64,000 nucleotides of DNA from Chloroflexus aurantiacus J-10-fl (GTDB lineage: Bacteria > Chloroflexota > Chloroflexia > Chloroflexales > Chloroflexaceae), in assembly GCF_000018865.1 (NCBI RefSeq), contig NC_010175.1, positions 2,976,001 to 3,040,000 of the forward strand. Reading direction: 5' to 3'. A program made the position numbers and the translations under genes. Below the pieces are notes generated by a model that saw only the letters and a program-made list of their open reading frames with translations, was not told the DNA's origin and did no database searches. Shown here piece by piece: positions 27,928-37,222 of this stretch. Each line of letters opens with the position of its first letter. Position 1 is the stretch's first letter.

Positions 27928-28242
27928 CTATGCATGACCCATAACCAGGTTGTCAACCGCTTCGCTCATCAGCAGTACCTATCTCATCATACACGATCCT
28001 GGCACTATCGCGTTGCACTGCGGTGGTGAGGGTATTACGTCACGAACGGAAAGCGGATGGTCGCAGTGGTGGCGATGGTAGACGGTGTATCAATCCGTGG
28101 CGCAGGTGGGAAGCCTTTACACCAGCGGCCACGACCAGCCCCTGACGGCGGTGGCGATGACACCTGCACGCGGGCTGGAAGCCCGCGCCACAGGGGGTAC
28201 TTGCAGCCGGCCTGACGCAGCGTGACAGGTGGGTAATGCATG
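27928..28242 (+). repeat. Diverged, shortened family A element
   Basis: Begins CTATGCATGACCCATAACC and ends GGTGGGTAATGCATGG. The interior keeps only outer modules, such as GGCCACGACCAGCCCCTGAC and GCGGGCTGGAAGCCCGCGCC, and has lost the central hairpin. Between 27769 and 27927 lies a G/C hairpin (CCTCCCCCCAGCGGGGGGAGG) and nothing else seen. From 28243 to 28503 I see no gene or clear RNA. Confidence 0.5.
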
Positions 28243-28503
28243 GAGAAAGCAAGCACGCCGTGATACCGATACGCCGGCAGGCACCTGCTTTCCGGCAGAT
28301 AGACTGAACATTTCAGATTAGAACATTAGTTCTGAAAACGGACGTTTACCTCTCACCACCTGACTGGTAGGCTGAAGCATCTGCCACCCGCACAGGCGAA
28401 CGACTATTCGGCGCTGGACGATGTACGGCTCATCCATAGTAACGCACGGCTTCAGCAAAGGCCGACCATTGACAGCGTTACGTATGCAGGGTACGATGAT
28501 AAT

Positions 28504-29457
28504 ATGAGCACAAAACGCATTATCATCACCGGGGCAACTGGCCTCATCGGGCGCAGGCTGGTTGCCGAATTACGCAACGACTACCACCTGGTCATCTTCA
28601 GTCGTGACCCGGCGCGGGCACGGTCAACCCTGCCCGGTGCTGCCGATTATGTTGCCTGGCAGCCATCTGAACAGGGGCCGTGGGCGGCTGCGGTTGATGG
28701 TGCCTGGGCGGTGGTTCATCTGGCCGGGGCACCGATTTCGACCGGTTTGCTCGGCAAACGATGGACACCCGAATACAAGGCAGAGATTCGCGACAGTCGG
28801 GTGATTGGCACCCGTGGTATCGTCAATGCCATCGCTGCCGCGTCGCAGCGACCCAGCGTCTTCGTCTGTGCGTCGGCGGTTGGCTACTACGGCCCGTATC
28901 GCGACAACACCCCGCTCACCGAAGATTCGCCGCCGGGACGTGATTTTCTGGCGCAGGTCTGCGTGGCGTGGGAAGCAGAAGCCGTGCGTGCGGAAGAGTA
29001 CGGCGTGCGCACCGTGCGCTTACGCACCGGTCTGGTGCTCGATCCCACATCGGGAGCGTTGCCGCAGATTATGCTGCCCTTCAAGCTCATGACCGGCGGC
29101 CCCATCCTGCCCGGCACGCAGGTCTATCCCTGGATTCACCCTGACGACGAGGTAGGCTTAATTCGCTTTGCCCTGGAAAACGATCAGGTGCGTGGCCCGC
29201 TCAACGCTGCCGCGCCGGGGGCATTGTCCAACCGCGACTTCGCCGCTATCGTCGGCAAAGTGCTCGGCTCACCCTCCTGGCTACCGGTTCCTGAATTCAG
29301 TTTGCGGATTGCCCTGGGCGAAATGGCCGATCTGGTCGTCTACGGCCAGAATGCCGTTCCCCGCAAAGCTCTCGACCTCGGCTACCAGTTCCGGTTTCCC
29401 ACATTGGAACCGGCCCTCCGCGATCTGCTCGATCTGCCGGAGCCGGTGAAGCGCTGA
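28504..29457 (+). CDS. TIGR01777-family NAD(P)-dependent epimerase/oxidoreductase
   Basis: A 317-residue extended short-chain dehydrogenase of the family often called YfcH or SULA-like. It starts with the Rossmann loop IIITGATGLIGRRLVAEL, and has VVHLAGAPI, KRWTPEYKAEIRDSRVIGTR, CASAVGYYG with the active-site Tyr region, and a C-terminal domain with WLPVPEFSLRIALGEMADLV (DUF1731-like). The physiological substrate of the family is unclear. The start at 28504 gives a full Rossmann strand; no strong Shine-Dalgarno is visible. It stands alone between repeats. Confidence 0.9.
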   Translation: MSTKRIIITGATGLIGRRLVAELRNDYHLVIFSRDPARARSTLPGAADYVAWQPSEQGPWAAAVDGAWAVVHLAGAPISTGLLGKRWTPEYKAEIRDSRVIGTRGIVNAIAAASQRPSVFVCASAVGYYGPYRDNTPLTEDSPPGRDFLAQVCVAWEAEAVRAEEYGVRTVRLRTGLVLDPTSGALPQIMLPFKLMTGGPILPGTQVYPWIHPDDEVGLIRFALENDQVRGPLNAAAPGALSNRDFAAIVGKVLGSPSWLPVPEFSLRIALGEMADLVVYGQNAVPRKALDLGYQFRFPTLEPALRDLLDLPEPVKR

Positions 29458-29582
29458 GCGGGGTAGGGGTGGGGGAACTTTGAGTTAGGCAGATACATCG
29501 TTTCGGCGGCACGAGTTTCCTTCACGGTCAAACGGTTGTATTTCTTACTGAGATTACGGAAGCAAGTCCCCCCACTCGTCCG

Positions 29583-29764
29583 CAATACCCCAATATCACT
29601 CACCCCCCCTCCTCTTCCCCTCCTACCTTCTACCTCCTATCTTCTATCTCCTATCTTCTATCTTCTATCTCCTATCTTCTACCTCCTACCTCCTACCTCC
29701 TACTTCCTCCCCCAAAATCTCATCACCTTCTAACAACCTTCTAACCAAACATTAAAAACTTCCC
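29583..29764 (+). repeat. G-free pyrimidine-rich tract with 7-bp repeats
   Basis: There is no G on the plus strand for 182 bases. The core (about 29630-29712) is a run of TATCTTC, TATCTCC and TACCTCC heptamers. A sister tract lies at 52915-53028. This kind of sequence can form triplex (H-) DNA. It lies between the TIGR01777 gene and htrA; whether it matters for either is unknown. Confidence 0.8.
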
Positions 29765-29825
29765 GTCATGATACTCTTAGCGAAAACGACGGCATCGTTG
29801 TCGTCTGACGCCAGGGAGGTGTACG

Positions 29826-30998
29826 ATGAATGTTAATCGTTTAGCATTAATCTTTGTCTTCTTACTCGGCATCTTTATCGGCGTTGCCGGTGGTGCCGCA
29901 ACCGGCGGTCTGGTCAGTTATCTGGTGGCCCGCCAGACCGTGGCTCAGGTCGCGGCCACAGTCACGACCATCAATGCCCAGCCGGTCACTGCAAGCAATG
30001 GAACTTCGTCCGCAAACCAAACCGTTACCCAACCGGTCGAGGTTGTCAGTGTCTCTGATGCGATGGTTGAAGCCGTGAAGCGCGTAGCGCCGGCAGTTGT
30101 CACCGTCACCGTTACCGGCAGCACCGGTCAGGGGAGCGGGAGCGGTGTCATTATCAGTGATCAGGGCTACATCATCACCAACAACCACGTTGTCAGTGGG
30201 GGTAATCGTTATTACGTACTCTTCGCTGATGGTACCCGCCGCGAAGCTGAGCTGGTTGGTACCGACTCGCTCAATGATATTGCAGTGCTGAAAGTCGATG
30301 GCGAGGTGCCGGGTGTCGCCGCTATCGGTGACTCGTCGGCGTTGCAGCCCGGCGAAACGGTGCTGGCTATCGGTAGTCCACTCGGTAATTTCCGCAACAC
30401 GGTGACTGCCGGTGTGGTCAGCGCACTGAACCGTTCGGTGCCCGGTAGTGGGATGGAGGGTCTGATTCAGACCGATGCCGCGATCAACAGTGGGAACAGC
30501 GGTGGCCCGCTGATCAACCTGCGCGGTGAAGTCGTCGGCATCAACACGCTGGTTGTACGCAACGATCTCGGTTTCGGGTCGAGTGCGCCGGTTGAGGGAC
30601 TTGGCTTCGCGGTGCCGAGCAGCATCTTCGCCAACGTTGCCGACCAGATCATCCGTACCGGTCAGGTGCGCTATCCGTTCCTGGGTATTACCTACCTGAT
30701 GATCGATGGTGAAGTTGCCGCAGAGTACAATCTGCCGGTGCAGAATGGCGCTTATATCAATGCCGGTATCAGTGGCCAGCCCGCCGTCTTGCCGAACACC
30801 GCCGCAGCACAGGCCGGTTTGCGTGAAGGCGACATTATCCTCGCCGTGAATGATCAGCGCCTCGATGGCACCGTCTCGCTGCGCCAGCTTCTCTTGCAGT
30901 ATCGCCCTGGTGATACGGTGGAATTGACCATCCTCCGCGATGGACAGGAGCAGCGGGTGTCGGTGACCCTGGGTGAACGTCCGGCTGACCTGCGTTGA
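29826..30998 (+). CDS. HtrA/DegP-family serine protease with PDZ domain
   Basis: Membrane-anchored protein-quality protease. The 390-residue product has an N-terminal hydrophobic anchor (about residues 5-37, LALIFVFLLGIFIGVAGG), a Ser/Thr-rich linker, and a trypsin-like domain with the triad in ITNNHVVSGG (His), NDIAVLKVD (Asp) and NSGNSGGPL (Ser). One PDZ domain follows at the end with AGLREGDIILAVNDQRLDG. GGGAGG sits before ATG 29826. One PDZ points to DegS/HtrA-like rather than DegP. A terminator follows 30 bases after the stop, so it is monocistronic. Confidence 0.95.
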   Translation: MNVNRLALIFVFLLGIFIGVAGGAATGGLVSYLVARQTVAQVAATVTTINAQPVTASNGTSSANQTVTQPVEVVSVSDAMVEAVKRVAPAVVTVTVTGSTGQGSGSGVIISDQGYIITNNHVVSGGNRYYVLFADGTRREAELVGTDSLNDIAVLKVDGEVPGVAAIGDSSALQPGETVLAIGSPLGNFRNTVTAGVVSALNRSVPGSGMEGLIQTDAAINSGNSGGPLINLRGEVVGINTLVVRNDLGFGSSAPVEGLGFAVPSSIFANVADQIIRTGQVRYPFLGITYLMIDGEVAAEYNLPVQNGAYINAGISGQPAVLPNTAAAQAGLREGDIILAVNDQRLDGTVSLRQLLLQYRPGDTVELTILRDGQEQRVSVTLGERPADLR

Positions 30999-31028
30999 GA
31001 GCCAGGCGTGTTCGCGTCACAGGTTTGG

Positions 31029-31056
31029 GGTGTGGCAGAAATAGTGCCACACCTTT
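31029..31056 (+). terminator. Intrinsic terminator after htrA
   Basis: GGTGTGGCA (31029-31037) pairs perfectly with TGCCACACC (31045-31053), loop of seven bases, followed by TTT. Confidence 0.75.
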
Positions 31057-31680
31057 AGTCATGTTACGGGTGCGTGTGGAAGCCATGCTGCTGCGCCTGT
31101 TGTGTTCTGTGCCGTATCAAATCTAACGTAATAACGAACAGGACACTGCACCCGAATATAGTCCCGCTGTGCGCAAACACTGGGAGCGTGCGCCTCCGGC
31201 GCGCCATCTGGAAAACGCTGGGAGCATGCGCCTCTGGCTCGCCGCCTGCTGTCAGCGGAATATTGCCACCCTGCACCGGCGCACGACAGCGGGAACTATC
31301 CTGCTCCGGCGATCCCCGCCCCAGTAGGGGCAGGCAGGGGTGGGGGTGTGTCGTAGTATCACCCGTCACCCGCTGACCACCCATCACGCCGGCGCTGTCT
31401 TTGCACACATGCGATCTCACGTCATAACCCAAGTTGCCACCTACGCCGCAAGCAGGTCATGTGAGGCTGCCTGCCAGGATGAACAGTAAGACTCTACGCG
31501 CAACACCTGCACCGTAACTGCATGAACGATTTGGGTAGCAGCCGGTTCTTATAGACGCGCCTACGTCACGTTTCAAAGTAGCAACTCGTGTTCCTATCCT
31601 CTGTGTCTCCGTGCCTCTGTGGTGACAAAGGTAGCAACCTGGGCGATCATGCCCCACCCCAACTGAGTTATTCAGACAGC
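31057..31680. other. Intergenic DNA, degraded repeats, no gene
   Basis: About 620 bases. Two copies of the CTGGGAGCGTGCGCCTCCGG-type motif lie near 31182 and 31219. Around 31310-31350 is GATCCCCGCCCCAGTAGGGG, with more G-rich text after it. Near 31590-31635 is CTGTGTCTCCGTGCCTCTGT, a common low-complexity phrase. No coding potential or RNA seen. Confidence 0.5.
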
Positions 31681-32322
31681 CTATCCCTGCCCCGCGCGCC
31701 GCAACCGCGCCACAAATTCACTCAGCAGCAGCGCAGTTGCCCCCCATACCTTGTACCCGTTCAAGGCAAAAAAGGGTACCCGCATCGGCGTACCGTTGCG
31801 CTCCCAAATCTCCTCGCGCACCGTGGCCGGATCGAGAAGTGTCGCCAGGGGGACGGTGAAGACGTGTTCCACCTCTTCGGGATCGGGCTGCAGCTCGCAT
31901 GAGGTTGGGTACAAGCCAACGATTGGCGTCAGATAGTTATTACTCGGCGGAATGTAGAACGTCGAGAGTTGACCGATCACGACAACCTGGGTTGGATTGA
32001 TACCTATCTCTTCCTGAGCTTCGCGTAGCGCCGCCCCCACTGCCCCATCGTCGGTTGGATCAATGCCACCACCCGGTAGCGACACCTCACCGCGATGGGT
32101 GGTCACCCGACTCGAACGGACTGTCAGCGGAATGTGTAAGGTGTCGGCGTGGGGGATGAGTAAGAGCAGCCCTGCCGATGCGCGTGGGGTTACACCTGGC
32201 GGCGGCTGAAACGGACGCAGTGGCGTACCGTCGAGCCGACGTAACACGAGTAGCTCGCTCGACGGTGGCGACGGGGCGGCCAGGGCCGCCTCGATCAACT
32301 CGATCTGTCTTCTCCAGCTCAT
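31681..32322 (-). CDS. Nudix hydrolase, CoA pyrophosphatase-like
   Basis: A 213-residue Nudix protein. The sequence before the Nudix box, LTVRSSRVTTHRGEVSLPGG, matches the extra motif of CoA diphosphatases (NudL/PCD1 type), which split CoA into 4'-phosphopantetheine and 3',5'-ADP. The Nudix box GIDPTDDGAVGAALREAQEE keeps the REAQEE metal site but has Asp for the first Glu. ATG 32322 has GGAGA seven bases upstream; a TTG at 32334 is less likely. Divergent from the aminotransferase gene. Confidence 0.85.
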   Translation of the reverse strand: MSWRRQIELIEAALAAPSPPSSELLVLRRLDGTPLRPFQPPPGVTPRASAGLLLLIPHADTLHIPLTVRSSRVTTHRGEVSLPGGGIDPTDDGAVGAALREAQEEIGINPTQVVVIGQLSTFYIPPSNNYLTPIVGLYPTSCELQPDPEEVEHVFTVPLATLLDPATVREEIWERNGTPMRVPFFALNGYKVWGATALLLSEFVARLRRAGQG

Positions 32323-32466
32323 AGCTGTCTCCAACCTCTATGTGTCTGTCTGATATTGTACCCTATCCACTGCGTACCACCTGCCGCGCAGGTACAGCTT
32401 GCCGTCTCTCCACTTCTCCGCTACAATCCAACCATCAACACCGATATTCCCAACAAGGAGGAGCGC

Positions 32467-33822
32467 GTGAACACCCTGCAAGAACAGCTTCAGGCCGACC
32501 ATGAGTATCTCATCCACCCCCTCACCCACCCGACGGCGCACCAGAATCCGAAAATCTGGGTTGCCGGTCGTGGTTCAATTGTGATTGACGCCGAGGGGCG
32601 CGAGTATATTGACGGTCTGAGCGGACTGTGGAATGTCAATGTCGGCCATGGTCGGGCCGAGCTGGCCGAAGCGGCCTGCAACCAGATGAAGCAACTGGCC
32701 TACTACTCGGCTTACGTTGGCTCGACGAACCTGCCGGCAATTGAACTGGCGCGGAAACTCAGCGAACTCTTCTATCCGAGTATCAACCACTTCTTCTTCA
32801 CCTCGGGCGGTGCCGAGAGCACCGAAAGCTCGTTCAAGACCGCACGTTTCTACTGGAAGGCGGTCGGCAAGCCGGAGAAGGTCAAGTTTATTTCGCGCAT
32901 GAAGGGCTATCACGGCGTCACTATGGCGGCGATGAGTGCTACCGGCCTGCCCGCGTACTGGCCGATGTTTGAGCCGCGTGTACCGGGATTCATCCATATC
33001 GAGTCGCCGTACCCCTACCGCTTCGTCAATCCTACCCCGCACCTGAGCGATGGGGTGGCCGCAGCCAACCTGCTCGAAGAGGCGATTGTACGTGAAGGGC
33101 CGGACACGGTTGCAGCCTTCATCGCTGAACCGGTGCAGGGGGCCGGTGGCGTCATTCCCCCGCAAGACGACTACTTCAAGCGCATTCGCGAAATCTGCGA
33201 CTACTACGATGTGCTCTTGATCAGCGATGAAGTCATCACCGGGTTTGGGCGTACCGGGCGCTGGTTTGGGCTGGAACACTACGGAATCGAGCCGGATATT
33301 GCCCAGTTCGCGAAGGGGATTACATCGGGCTACATTCCCCTCGGTGGCATCGGCGTGAGCGACCGCATCTACGAGGCTATCCAGTCGGTGCCACCCGAAC
33401 AGCGCTGGATGCACGCCTTCACCTATTCAGGCCACCCGACCGCCTGTGCCGTTGCCCTGGCCAACATCGCCATCATCGAACGCGAGGGCCTGGTGCAGCG
33501 GGCCGCCGAAGTTGGCGATTACATGCTGCGGCGACTGCAAGAGCTGTACGCCCTACCGCATGTCGGGAACGTCCGAGGTAAAGGTATGATGGCCGGAATT
33601 GAACTGGTCGCAGACACTGCAACCAAAGCGCCCTTCCCTGCCAGTGCCAACGTCGGCGTGCGCGTCCAAAAAGAGATGACTGCTCGCGGCCTCTTCACCC
33701 GTGTCGTGGGGGACACGATCTGTCTGGCGCCGCCGCTGGTCACCACCTACGAACAGATCGATCAGATCGTGCAAATCATCGCCGACTCGATTGAAGCCAC
33801 GGTAGCTGCGGTTAAGGCGTGA
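32467..33822 (+). CDS. Class III aminotransferase (omega-amino acid type)
   Basis: PLP-dependent transaminase of 451 residues. It shows WVAGRGSIVIDAEGREYIDG near the start, the PLP phosphate site TSGGAESTESS, HGVTMAAMSATG, the cofactor Asp in LLISDEVITGFGRTG, the Schiff-base Lys in FAKGITSGYIPLGG, and HAFTYSGHPTACAVAL. The closest named types I know are beta-alanine/omega-amino acid:pyruvate and putrescine-type enzymes; the donor cannot be fixed here. GTG 32467 directly follows AAGGAGGAGCGC, which decides the start. Its neighbours (CoA Nudix, panC, panB) make a beta-alanine link attractive but unproven. Confidence 0.88.
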   Translation: MNTLQEQLQADHEYLIHPLTHPTAHQNPKIWVAGRGSIVIDAEGREYIDGLSGLWNVNVGHGRAELAEAACNQMKQLAYYSAYVGSTNLPAIELARKLSELFYPSINHFFFTSGGAESTESSFKTARFYWKAVGKPEKVKFISRMKGYHGVTMAAMSATGLPAYWPMFEPRVPGFIHIESPYPYRFVNPTPHLSDGVAAANLLEEAIVREGPDTVAAFIAEPVQGAGGVIPPQDDYFKRIREICDYYDVLLISDEVITGFGRTGRWFGLEHYGIEPDIAQFAKGITSGYIPLGGIGVSDRIYEAIQSVPPEQRWMHAFTYSGHPTACAVALANIAIIEREGLVQRAAEVGDYMLRRLQELYALPHVGNVRGKGMMAGIELVADTATKAPFPASANVGVRVQKEMTARGLFTRVVGDTICLAPPLVTTYEQIDQIVQIIADSIEATVAAVKA

Positions 33823-33917
33823 TGTCGGCAAGTTGCCCCTCACTTCTCCCGCTCTGGGCAAAGTTCAGGGGTGGGTAGACGCGGTACAAGGTGTCCATTG
33901 GCGAAGCGGTGAGTGTC

Positions 33918-33945
33918 GTAGGGGCGACGCATGCGTCGCCCCTAC
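33918..33945. repeat. 28-bp perfect palindrome, copy 1
   Basis: GTAGGGGCGACGCA (33918-33931) followed at once by its reverse complement. It is followed by AGGCGAGGGGTGCAGCGTTTA, a context shared with copy 2 at 34138. It lies in the 570-base gap between the aminotransferase and panC, which otherwise holds only C/G-rich hairpins (for example CCCCTCTCCCGCG with CGCGGGAGAGGGG, 34337-34363) and no gene. Confidence 0.85.
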
Positions 33946-34137
33946 AGGCGAGGGGTGCAGCGTTTAGCTCTACCGGTACGTGCCCCCGATGCAGGGAATG
34001 CATGAGCTTAGGCTGGCAGCCTGTTCCACGTCCGAACACCACATCTTGCGCAACAACCTGCATCGTTCAGGTGTGATCCTTGTATCGAAGCGATACCAGG
34101 CATTCATTGGCGAGGTGCGGGTGAGGTCGGCGTCGTC

Positions 34138-34165
34138 GTAGGGGCGACGCATGCGTCGCCCCTAC
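34138..34165. repeat. 28-bp perfect palindrome, copy 2
   Basis: The 28 bases are identical to 33918-33945, exactly 220 bases later. Shared context is CATTGGCGA upstream and GGGTGCAGCGTTTA downstream, so the whole unit was probably duplicated. Confidence 0.85.
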
Positions 34166-34395
34166 AGGCGTGGGTGCAGCGTTTATCCCGGATTGATAGA
34201 GCGCGATTTCTACCGCATCAGAATGCCGTGGCAGAGGTCTCTAGTCCCCTCTCCCGCAATGCTTATGGGTAGACGGAAAACATCAGCCAACTCAACGTCT
34301 ACCGCATCAGGAAGCCCTGAATCAAACCTCTCATCTCCCCTCTCCCGCGCCGCGGGAGAGGGGCCGGGGGTGAGGGTCAACCCGCTCACTATCGT

Positions 34396-35241
34396 CTATT
34401 TTCCTTCCCCTTCCAACAGCCAGTTGTCGATCAGGCGCACCTGGTCGAAGCGCACGGCCATCGACAACAAAGCACCGTCCGCACCAATCCGATCCAGTTC
34501 ACGCAACGTGAGCGGATGGGCCACGCTAACGTAATCCGGTCGGGCCAGCGGCTCCCCGGCGAGCACACTTCGCATCACTGCTCGCAGCGTCTCGGCGTCA
34601 CGCTCACCGGCAGCGTAGCGTTCGGCAGCGGTGCGCAGTGCCCGGTAGAGCACCGGTGCGGCGGCTCGCTGTTCGGCGTTCAAATAGACGTTACGACTAC
34701 TGAGCGCCAGACCATCAGGTTCGCGTACCGTCGGTACAATCACAATCTCAACCGGGAGATTTAGATCGCGAACCATCTGACGCACTACAACCGTCTGTTG
34801 GGCATCCTTCTGCCCGAAGTAGCTCTTGGTCGGCTGCACAATATTAAACAGCTTACAGACAACGGTCGCGACACCCCGAAAATGGCCGGGTCGGGCCGCC
34901 CCTTCCAGCACCTCATCAGCGGCAGGCTGAATGACATAGGTGCCGAATCCGGGCGGATACATCTCTTCGACCGAAGGGATAAATACCAGATCAACACCGG
35001 CTGCTTCGAGCAGCGCCAGATCGCGGTTAGTATCGCGTGGATAGCGGGCATAGTCCTCGTTAGGGCCAAACTGCGTTGGATTGACAAAGATACTCACCGC
35101 TACTGCCGGGCATTCGCGACGGGCCTGTTCAACCAGCGCCAGATGTCCCTGATGCAAATACCCCATCGTCGGCACGAACCCCAGGACATCAAACGCCGCC
35201 CGTGCCTGTCGAAATTCGGCGACTGTGTGTAGGACTTTCAT
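34396..35241 (-). CDS. panC: Pantothenate synthetase
   Basis: Joins pantoate and beta-alanine with ATP to give pantothenate, the CoA precursor. The 281-residue product has VPTMGYLHQGHLALVEQAR (HIGH-like nucleotidyl-transfer motif), SIFVNPTQFGPNEDYARYPR, KLFNIVQPTKSYFGQKDAQQ and LALSSRNVYLN. ATG 35241 follows GAGGAAA on the minus strand and gives the family start MKVLHTVAEFRQ. panB lies upstream on the same strand but 850 bases of repeats separate them, so they may not share a transcript. Confidence 0.97.
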   Translation of the reverse strand: MKVLHTVAEFRQARAAFDVLGFVPTMGYLHQGHLALVEQARRECPAVAVSIFVNPTQFGPNEDYARYPRDTNRDLALLEAAGVDLVFIPSVEEMYPPGFGTYVIQPAADEVLEGAARPGHFRGVATVVCKLFNIVQPTKSYFGQKDAQQTVVVRQMVRDLNLPVEIVIVPTVREPDGLALSSRNVYLNAEQRAAAPVLYRALRTAAERYAAGERDAETLRAVMRSVLAGEPLARPDYVSVAHPLTLRELDRIGADGALLSMAVRFDQVRLIDNWLLEGEGK

Positions 35242-35429
35242 AGCATGTTTCCTCGTTGTCTTGCTCAACGTTGAGCCTGATCGCACCCATCATCAATAAC
35301 AATGTGGCATTTCTGAGTCTCTGCTCACCCTCATCCCGCGAGGTGAGGCTACACCATCTTACAACAATTGGTTACGTAGTGTTGCGTTGAGCGTATGGTG
35401 AAGGAAGAGCATATCACAGCGGTACGCCA

Positions 35430-36025
35430 GCACCGGCATCCCCTGGGAGCGCGTGCCTCCGGTGCGCCCACCACCTGCACCCACCTTCGTCTAGCGAGGC
35501 ATCACCCCCCCTGACCCAACCCGTGCCGGAGGTTCCTGCCCAGCGGGGATGGGGTAGGGTGGGGGCGGGTCAGGACATCCTGTAACCGCCCGCTATGCCT
35601 TCATCTGGCGAGGTCACGCAAGCCAGACCCACCACGCGCCAGCGGGAGCCAGCCGTCGCCGGAGGTTCCCACCCCCGCTGGGGGTGGGGTAGGGTGGGGG
35701 CGGGTCAGCATCCCCTGGGAGCGCGCGCCTCCGGCGCACCCATCACCTGCAACCACCTGCTGTACCTTCGTCTAGCGAGGCATCACACCCCCTGACCCAA
35801 CCCGTGCCGGAGGTTCCCGCCCGGCGGGGGCGAGGTAGGGTGGGGGCGGGTCAGGAAACCCCGTAACCGCCCGCTATGCCTTCATCTGGCGAGGTCACGC
35901 AAGCCAGACCCACCACGCGCCAGCGGGAGCCAGCCGTCGCCGGAGGTTCCCACTCCCGCTGGGGGCGGGGTAGGGTGGGGGCGGGTCAGCATCCCCTGGG
36001 AGCGCACACATCCGGCGCGCTCACC
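35430..36025. repeat. 281-bp tandem duplication in the panC-panB gap
   Basis: The block with CGCCCGCTATGCCTTCATCT, CACGCAAGCCAGACCCACCA and AGCCAGCCGTCGCCGGAGGT occurs at about 35580-35680 and again 281 bases later. The flanking GGGTAGGGTGGGGGCGGGTC phrases and GGGAGCGCGCGCCTCCGGCG motifs repeat with it, giving a little over two units. No gene is seen in the whole 35242-36093 gap. Confidence 0.8.
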
Positions 36026-36093
36026 AAGCCGCAACGAGCAGCTTTGCAAACCGCTGCGGGATGATGCCCGAAGAGGTTCTTCGTCATCGTTGC

Positions 36094-36939
36094 CTATTCC
36101 GTCGCCTGATCTTGACTCCCCAGCGCTGCGGCTAGCTCTGCCGGATCCATCCGACTGCTATGTTCAGGGCCAGGGAACGTACCATTACGCACATCACTGG
36201 CGTACTGACTCAGCGCCTCGGCAATAATTGTTGCCAGATCGGCGTACCGCTTTGCGTGACGGGGTAAAAAGTCGCTGTACAGACCGAGCATATCGTGCCA
36301 GACCTGCACCTGACCGCTACAGCCGGCTCCGGCACCGATCCCGATAGTCGGAATCCGCAACCGTTCCGTAATGGCCTGGGCCAGCTCTGCCGGTACCAGC
36401 TCCAGCACAATCGCGAAGGCACCGGCTTCTTGCACGGCCAGCGCATCGGCGAGCAGTCGTTGCGCCTCAGCAGCCCGTCGCCCTTGCACGCGCAACCCAA
36501 TCTGGTTAACCGCCTGTGGCGTAAAGCCAATGTGCCCCATCACCGGAATCCCGGCCTGAACCAGGCGGGCAATGGTAGGAGCGATATGCACACCGCCTTC
36601 CAGCTTGACGGCCTGCGCACCGGCTTCCTGCAACATCCGTCCGGCACTCTGCATCGCCTGCTCTGGTGATGTGTAGGTAAGGAATGGGAGATCACCGATA
36701 ACCAGGGCTTTTTGCGTACCACGCACGACGGCGCGCGTATGGTGAATCATGTCGTCAAGCGTCACCGGTACGGTAGAATTGTAGCCCAGCACGACCATGC
36801 CTAACGAATCCCCTACCAGAATCAATGGAATTCCGGCGCGATCAGCAATCTGAGCCGAGGTATAGTCATACGCGGTGACCATTGGGATTCGCTCGCCGCG
36901 ATCGCGCATCTGCTGAATATCGCGAATGGTTATGCGCAT
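36094..36939 (-). CDS. panB: 3-methyl-2-oxobutanoate hydroxymethyltransferase
   Basis: Adds a hydroxymethyl group from methylene-tetrahydrofolate to ketoisovalerate, giving ketopantoate. The 281-residue product begins [20 protein letters not shown], then [33 protein letters not shown] with the Mg-binding Asp, [23 protein letters not shown] and [18 protein letters not shown] precedes the ATG. With panC it covers two pantothenate steps; panE and panD are not in the window. Confidence 0.97.
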   Translation of the reverse strand: MRITIRDIQQMRDRGERIPMVTAYDYTSAQIADRAGIPLILVGDSLGMVVLGYNSTVPVTLDDMIHHTRAVVRGTQKALVIGDLPFLTYTSPEQAMQSAGRMLQEAGAQAVKLEGGVHIAPTIARLVQAGIPVMGHIGFTPQAVNQIGLRVQGRRAAEAQRLLADALAVQEAGAFAIVLELVPAELAQAITERLRIPTIGIGAGAGCSGQVQVWHDMLGLYSDFLPRHAKRYADLATIIAEALSQYASDVRNGTFPGPEHSSRMDPAELAAALGSQDQATE

Positions 36940-37162
36940 TGCCGGCTCCTTATTAGTTGTGCTCTGCCGGTCGTTCCGGCTATTTGATTGCTCGATTGTA
37001 GCACACCAACGGAAAAAGCTGGTTGTTTCGCTAGATGCCCTGCTTTTTTATGCCTTATTGAGTTGTTATCTCAATATTGATAAATACCTTTGATCACATC
37101 TCACCGTAAATCTACGACGTACCATCGTGTAAAAATAGTAGTGTTGTCATGCTTAAAAACAT

Positions 37163-37191
37163 TTGACAAACCAACTTGTGTATTCTAAAAT
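37163..37191 (+). promoter_or_regulatory. Near-consensus promoter of the alpha/beta hydrolase gene
   Basis: TTGACA (37163-37168), 17-base spacer, TAAAAT (37186-37191). Initiation near 37198 rules out an in-frame start codon at 37163 and supports ATG 37223. Confidence 0.8.
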
Positions 37192-37222
37192 TAGAAAAGA
37201 TTCCTTGCATAAAGGTAGCGCC

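Noticed and set aside
28314-28340. Inverted repeat TTTCAGA...AGAACATTAGTTCT...TCTGAAA as a solo family B terminus pair
   Set aside because: It shares only AGAAC with family B ends and lacks the following TATTTCA; chance similarity is likely.
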